From contig NZ_PYLO01000001.1 of the NCBI RefSeq assembly GCF_003024715.1, positions 620,001-684,000 of the forward strand: DNA of 64,000 nucleotides. Direction: 5' to 3'. Position numbers and translations under genes: made by a program. This document shows positions 59,623 through 64,000 of this stretch, in pieces. This stretch comes from Clostridium fessum. GTDB taxonomy: Bacteria > Bacillota > Clostridia > Lachnospirales > Lachnospiraceae. Within the stretch, counting starts at the first letter, position 1, and each line of letters begins with the position of its first letter. Below the pieces are notes generated by a model. That model ran no database searches. It was not told the origin of the DNA and saw only the letters and a program-made list of their open reading frames with translations.

Positions 59623-60960
59623 CTAAAAATATTGATACCTCCTTCTCTTCGCCACCAAAAAGATAACTGACACCGTCACGGACATATATTCCGCCACGAT
59701 AATTGCACCCCAGATTCCGTTCAGGCCCAGGAGCAGTGGCAGAATGATAACCGATGCACTTTCAAACACAAGAGTACGCAAAAAAGCTATCAGCGCCGAG
59801 GTCAGTCCATCTCCCAGCGCCGTAAAAAAGGCGGAACTGAAAATGGAGAAACCGCAGAATAAGAACGAAACCGCATAAATGGAATACGCATGTACCGTCA
59901 TGTCCAGAAGCCCGGCATCATATCCTACGAAAATAGCTGCCAACGGTGCCGCCATCACCTCGGACAGCAGCAGCATGCTCAGAGACGCTGCCGCGATCAG
60001 AACCACACTGCGCTTTAGCAGGTTATTTAACTCCTTTTTATTTCCTGCGCCGTAGTGATAGCTGATAACCGGAGCTACGCCGGTCGCATAACCGATGAAA
60101 ATCGCAAGGAAAATAAAGTCCACATACATGATGGTTCCGTAAGCTGCGACTCCGTTTTCTCCCGCGTAGCGCATCAGCTGCGCGTTATACAGCATGCCGA
60201 CAATGGACATGGAAATACTGCTCATCAATTCCGATACACCGTTGGTGCAGGCACGTCTGAGCGCTCCTCCATCCCACTTTGGTCTGCGAAGGCGGAGGCT
60301 GCTGCTGTTCTTCCGCAGGAAATAAACCAGCGGTATCGTTCCGCCTATGATCTGTCCCATCGCAGTCGCCATCGCCGCTCCGGCAATTCCCCAATGGAAC
60401 ACCCCCATGAACAGAACATCTCCCGTCATATTGAGCACACCCGAAATGATCGTTACAATCAGCCCCAGCTTCGGCTTCTCCGCCGTCACGGAAAGGCTGC
60501 CAAACGCATACTGCAGCATTAAAAACGGAAGCGCCACCAGAATGATCCGTCCATACCGGATGCAGTCCGCCAGCATCCCTCCCTTAGCGCCAAGAAAGGC
60601 AGCGATCTGCGGTAAAAACAGAATACTGATAACCGCAATTACCAGACCAGAAACAACGGTCGCAGCGATCAGAAGGGAAAAAATCTCCTGGGCCTTCTCA
60701 CGCCTGCCCTCGCCCATAATCCGGGCAATCAGGGCACTTCCACCCGTGCCGAACATAAATCCCATGGCACCTACGACCATCAGAAACGGCATAATGAAAT
60801 TGACCGCCGCAAACGGCGTTTTTCCTACAAAATTCGATACAAAATATCCATCTACCACTCCGTAAATGGAGGTAAAAATCATCATTAAAATAGATGGAAT
60901 TGTAAACCGGATCAATCTCCCAAAACCGAAATGATCCGATAACTGAATCCTCTGTTCCAT
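59623..60960 (-). CDS. MATE-family multidrug/metabolite exporter
   Basis: 445 residues, twelve membrane helices. Starts MEQRIQLSDHFGFGRLIRFTIPSI; typical MATE repeats (FVGKTPFAAVNFIMPFLMVVGAMGFMFGTGGSALIARIMGEG in parts: FAAVNFIMPFL, FGTGGSALIAR). Exports cationic compounds driven by Na+ or H+. AGGAGA before the ATG. Monocistronic with its own terminator. Confidence 0.93.
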   Translation of the reverse strand: MEQRIQLSDHFGFGRLIRFTIPSILMMIFTSIYGVVDGYFVSNFVGKTPFAAVNFIMPFLMVVGAMGFMFGTGGSALIARIMGEGRREKAQEIFSLLIAATVVSGLVIAVISILFLPQIAAFLGAKGGMLADCIRYGRIILVALPFLMLQYAFGSLSVTAEKPKLGLIVTIISGVLNMTGDVLFMGVFHWGIAGAAMATAMGQIIGGTIPLVYFLRKNSSSLRLRRPKWDGGALRRACTNGVSELMSSISMSIVGMLYNAQLMRYAGENGVAAYGTIMYVDFIFLAIFIGYATGVAPVISYHYGAGNKKELNNLLKRSVVLIAAASLSMLLLSEVMAAPLAAIFVGYDAGLLDMTVHAYSIYAVSFLFCGFSIFSSAFFTALGDGLTSALIAFLRTLVFESASVIILPLLLGLNGIWGAIIVAEYMSVTVSVIFLVAKRRRYQYF

Positions 60961-61185
60961 AACATTCTCCTGTCAAATTTTTAAGTAATTCTGCCATTAT
61001 ATCACGATTCGCATCTTCGATGCTTACCGCTGCTGACGCAGCTATCGTGATCGCCATTCGCCGTTCGCCATAAATCTGCAAGCAGCTTTCTGGCTCACTT
61101 GCGCTCATTATATCATAATTCTTCACATCACGGAACATCACCTGCACCTCTTCTCCCTTGAGCCAAATAAATATTATTCCTACGG

Positions 61186-61214
61186 TTGATTTTTTCGGAA
61201 TTATTCTATATAAT
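61186..61214 (+). promoter_or_regulatory. nhaC promoter
   Basis: TTGATT (61186-61191), 17-bp spacer, TATAAT (61209-61214). The gap 60961-61300 also holds two TATAAT-like boxes on the minus strand for the MATE gene, and no further gene. Confidence 0.65.
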
Positions 61215-61230
61215 GAAAATAAATTTACAA

Positions 61231-61244
61231 TTTAACGCGTTAAA
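61231..61244. promoter_or_regulatory. Palindromic operator before nhaC
   Basis: TTTAACGCGTTAAA, a perfect 14-bp palindrome, just after the transcription start, followed by a half-similar CAACGCATTAAA at 61248-61259. Repressor not identified. Confidence 0.55.
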
Positions 61245-61300
61245 CCTCAACGCATTAAATTCAAAAAAGCACGACTTTCACATTAGGGAGGAACTATGTT

Positions 61301-62689
61301 ATGAGCGAAGACAAAAAATTAAACATGCCTCAGTCGCTTCTGCTTCTGCTCCTGATCATCGGAGCGGTTGCAGTCTGCATCCGGCTGAAAACGGGCGGAC
61401 CGATGATTGGACTATTTATGAGCTGGATCATCATCTATCTGTTTTGTAAGGTATTACGCATAAATTATGAGCATGTTGTAAACGGCGCTTACGACGCGAT
61501 CCGGGTTGTCGTTCCTACCCTGTGCCTGCTCATGGCAATCGGCGTCATGATCGGTACCTGGCTGCAAAGCGGCACGATTGCAACCATCATTGTCGGCGGT
61601 TTAAAACTGATCAACCCGACCTGGCTGCTGCCTCTGACCCTGATTTTCTGTGCCGTATTAAGCCTTGTGACCGGAACCTCCTACGGTTCCGTCGGCAGTG
61701 CCGGTGTTGCCATGATGGCAATCGGCAACGCGATGGGCATCCATCCTGGCATGGTGGCAGGTGCTGTCATCTGCGGCGCGATGTTCGGTGACAAATTAAG
61801 CCCGCTTTCCGACACAACCAACCTGGCTCCAGCGGTTGCTGGCTCTAAATTAAACGACCACGTGCGTTCCATGCTCTGGACCACGCTTCCGACCTTTGTC
61901 ATCAGCCTGGTTCTCTTTGTAATTCTTGGCATCAGCCAGACTTCAGGGAACTATGAAACTGGAAATCTTCTGACATACATCGATGCCCTGCAAGGTGAGT
62001 TTAAACTTGGCTTCATCACTCTGCTGCCAGCCATCGCAATCATTATTCTGCTTTTATGCAAAGTAAACGCGGTTGTCTCCCTTGGTCTTTCCGCCATCTG
62101 CGCCGGAGCTGTCTCTTTCTTCTATCAGGGCGCAACTTTGCAGAGTATCATCCGTGTTGCTTACAACGGATACAGTACCAGCATTGAGGAAGGTATTTTA
62201 CAGACCATCTTAAACCGCGGCGGTATGAGCAGCATGCTTCAGTATGTGGCAATCATCTGCTTTGCAGTTGGTATGGGCGGTATGCTGGATCGCCTTGGCG
62301 TTCTCGGCAATCTCTTAAACGCCATCGTAAATCACATCAACAGCGATGGCAGCCTGATTGCAGCAAGCCTTTTAGTCGGCTATGTAACCAGCTTAATCAG
62401 CTGTTCCCAGCCGATGTCCCACGTCCTGACTGGAAATATGATGAAACCGCTGTTCAAATCCAGAAAAATCGCACCGGAAATCCTTTCCCGTACCCTTGAG
62501 GACGCAGGTACTTTATCCGGTCCGATGATTCCGTGGCACGGTTACTGTGTATACATGTCTGGAACCCTCGGCGTTGCCTGGTCCGTATTCTTCCCGTACC
62601 TGTTCTTACTGTACTTAACTCCTTTGTTCAGTATTTTCTATGGATTTACGGGAATCTCCATCCGGCATACAGACGACGCTCAAAATTAA
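61301..62689 (+). CDS. nhaC: Na+/H+ antiporter of the NhaC family
   Basis: 462 residues, about eleven membrane helices. Signature regions TGTSYGSVGSAGVAMMAIG, CGAMFGDKLSPLSDTTNLAP and the C-terminal IPWHGYCVYMSGTLGV are typical of NhaC/malate-lactate antiporter-like proteins. Exports sodium or exchanges organic acids. GGGAGG lies 9 bases before the ATG at 61301. The palindrome 61231-61244 implies regulation. Confidence 0.9.
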   Translation: MSEDKKLNMPQSLLLLLLIIGAVAVCIRLKTGGPMIGLFMSWIIIYLFCKVLRINYEHVVNGAYDAIRVVVPTLCLLMAIGVMIGTWLQSGTIATIIVGGLKLINPTWLLPLTLIFCAVLSLVTGTSYGSVGSAGVAMMAIGNAMGIHPGMVAGAVICGAMFGDKLSPLSDTTNLAPAVAGSKLNDHVRSMLWTTLPTFVISLVLFVILGISQTSGNYETGNLLTYIDALQGEFKLGFITLLPAIAIIILLLCKVNAVVSLGLSAICAGAVSFFYQGATLQSIIRVAYNGYSTSIEEGILQTILNRGGMSSMLQYVAIICFAVGMGGMLDRLGVLGNLLNAIVNHINSDGSLIAASLLVGYVTSLISCSQPMSHVLTGNMMKPLFKSRKIAPEILSRTLEDAGTLSGPMIPWHGYCVYMSGTLGVAWSVFFPYLFLLYLTPLFSIFYGFTGISIRHTDDAQN

Positions 62690-62844
62690 ACCTTTCACTT
62701 GATGAAAACAAAATGATCGAAACATATATGCAGCCTTTGACACGGTGTTTACCTGTGCAAAGGCTGAACACATCTAATTTGCCCGAACTATTTTCATGAT
62801 TTCGCGCAAAATATATTACATATGAATTTAGGAGATGAATATTT

Positions 62845-63723
62845 ATGATGGAAACAAAGCTTGTACTTCTCGGAACCGGCACCCCGAATGCCTGCCCGAA
62901 TGCCAGCGGTCCTTCTTCCGCAGTTGTCGTAGGCGACCGCGCTTATCTTGTAGATTTTGGTCCTGGCGTTGTCCGTCAGGCGGCGAAAGCATACCAACAG
63001 GGAATTGATGCCCTGCGCCCGGACCGGCTGATGATCGCATTCTGCACACATCTGCACACCGACCACACGGCCGGCTATCCGGATCTCATTTTTACCCCGT
63101 GGGTGCTGGAACGCCCGAAGCCGCTGAAAGTATTCGGTCCAAAAGGCATCCAGAACATGACCGAACATATTTTAAAAGCATATGAGACGGACATCGACTT
63201 CCGTATCCACGGCTTTGAAAAAGCCAACGAAAATGGCTACAAAGTCGAAACTACCGATATCCAGCCTAGTATCATTTATCAGGATGACCGCGTGACGGTT
63301 GAGGCATTTCCAGTCAGCCACGGTACGCTTGAAAGCTACGGATTTAAGTTTACAACACCGGATAAGGTGATCGTGATCAGCGGTGACACGGCTCCGCTTG
63401 AGATCGTGGCGCAGAAAGCGGAAGGCTGCGATATTCTCCTCCATGAGGTCGAGTACACCGCCGGACTCTCCGCCAGAGAGCCAAAATGGCAGAAATACCA
63501 CCAGGAAGTTCACACTCTCAGCGTTGATCTGGCAAAGATTGCCGCCAAAGCGCACCCGCGGCTTCTGGTTACCTACCACCGTATCTATCACATGGAAATC
63601 CAGGACAACACCCGCGATGTCGAGGCTGAGATGGCGCGCAGAAACACCGCCATTTTGCAGGAAATCCGTGATGCCGGATATGAAGGTGCCGTTGTAAATG
63701 GACAGGATTTAGATGTATTCTAA
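62845..63723 (+). CDS. MBL-fold metallo-hydrolase (RNase Z-like)
   Basis: 292 residues. Metal motif HLHTDH (residues 69-74), FPVSHG, ISGDTAPL, LLHEVEYT, TYHRIYH for the remaining ligands. RNase Z/arylsulfatase-like family; substrate unknown. AGGAGATG before the ATG. The gap to nhaC holds a hairpin (CAGCCTTTG/CAAAGGCTG at 62731-62768) without a T run, so the two may be cotranscribed. Confidence 0.88.
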   Translation: MMETKLVLLGTGTPNACPNASGPSSAVVVGDRAYLVDFGPGVVRQAAKAYQQGIDALRPDRLMIAFCTHLHTDHTAGYPDLIFTPWVLERPKPLKVFGPKGIQNMTEHILKAYETDIDFRIHGFEKANENGYKVETTDIQPSIIYQDDRVTVEAFPVSHGTLESYGFKFTTPDKVIVISGDTAPLEIVAQKAEGCDILLHEVEYTAGLSAREPKWQKYHQEVHTLSVDLAKIAAKAHPRLLVTYHRIYHMEIQDNTRDVEAEMARRNTAILQEIRDAGYEGAVVNGQDLDVF

Positions 63724-63795
63724 GAAAAATTTAAGGGGATGCGCATTAAGTCAGTCGCTGCCACCCCTGTTCTCAGATCTTCAAGCCTTATATAT

Positions 63796-63833
63796 AAAAA
63801 GCAGATATTCTCACACAATGGAGAATATCTGCC
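63796..63833 (-). terminator. Terminator for the gene at the right edge
   Basis: GCAGATATTCTC with GAGAATATCTGC, perfect 12-bp stem, T run on the minus strand. Confidence 0.8.
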
Positions 63834-63907
63834 ATCCAGTCTGACTCATTCTACGGTACGGAAAACATAGATCTGAAGTTTCAAACGTGCCAATTTGTGA
63901 GGATATA

Positions 63908-64000
63908 TTAGAACAATACTTCTCCGATAATCTCCACCGCATCGCTGATGCAGTCCGGACAGGCACGCAGCACATTTCCTGTTTCCACACCCTTCAAATC
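63908..64000 (-). CDS. 3' end of a small Cys-containing gene (perhaps C_GCAxxG_C_C family)
   Basis: 30 codons to the TAA, entering from the right edge: GNVLRACPDCISDAVEII. The CPDC and the ending resemble the C-terminus of C_GCAxxG_C_C-type redox proteins; tentative. The gene is followed by the strong terminator at 63796-63833. Confidence 0.55.
   Translation of the reverse strand, partial: DLKGVETGNVLRACPDCISDAVEIIGEVLF

Noticed and set aside
60698-61147. 149-codon minus-strand ORF overlapping the MATE start
   Set aside because: Out of frame with a complete MATE gene that has its own ribosome site.

Overview
The window looks like the chromosome of a spore-forming, anaerobic gut-type Firmicute, most likely family Lachnospiraceae (Clostridia). 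The evidence is the spoIIA and spoVA sporulation operons, a split sigK, a SufCBDSU iron-sulfur operon without an sufE-type gene, Gram-positive type IV pilus genes, strong AGGAGG ribosome sites nearly everywhere, and Clostridia-type mobile elements. Genus cannot be fixed from the sequence alone.

Layout. 1-3500 is the end of a type IV pilus operon (pilC, two pilins, prepilin peptidase running off the left edge). 3846-9071 is sufCBDSU, with a clear promoter at 9241-9269. 9331-12978 is a joined spoIIAA-spoIIAB-sigF-(small ORF)-spoVAA-spoVAB-spoVAC operon. 13226-16207 is folC, an unrecorded 51-residue gene and a membrane TPR protein. 16494-25605 is a 9.1 kb integrated element in a tRNA-Thr gene. 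It has integrase, two repressors, excisionase-like and replication genes, a sigma factor, and only a scaffold plus a major capsid gene, so it resembles a phage satellite. 25564-25845 holds tRNA-Pro, tRNA-Glu and tRNA-Thr. 25976-29114 is copper control (csoR, copA with a fused CopZ-like domain). 29271-34381 holds a COG2426 membrane protein, a zinc-ribbon protein and a GntR/ABC-2 transporter operon. 34451-37610 holds an acidic lipoprotein and a DNA-repair pair (radical SAM + TIGR03915-like) behind two LexA-type boxes. 37803-38828 is galE.

The outstanding feature is at 39028-59501. The sporulation sigma factor gene sigK is cut in two by a 19.8 kb skin-type element. The N-terminal 93 codons lie at 59223-59501 and the last 120 codons at 39028-39390, both on the minus strand. 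Between them lies an integrative mobilizable element of Tn4451 type: large serine recombinase, TnpV, MobQ-type oriT, a frameshifted MobA/MobL relaxase, DnaC-like ATPase, RepA-like initiator, ParM-like protein, BlaI/BlaR1 pair, DUF4143 ATPase, CPBP protease, a STAND/TPR protein, and a broken IS. Joining the ends regenerates an uninterrupted 213-codon sigK, and the predicted excised circle carries a nearly perfect 50-bp dyad that looks like an attP. SigK has no visible pro-sequence, so excision is probably the main switch, as in Clostridioides difficile.

59623-64000 holds a MATE transporter, an NhaC-type antiporter with a palindromic operator, an MBL-fold hydrolase, and the end of a small Cys-containing gene at the right edge. 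Two families of short repeats are scattered between host genes. One starts CGTTACTGTTC and ends GAACAGTAACG. The other is a 127-136 bp string of hairpins present upstream of spoIIAA and downstream of galE.
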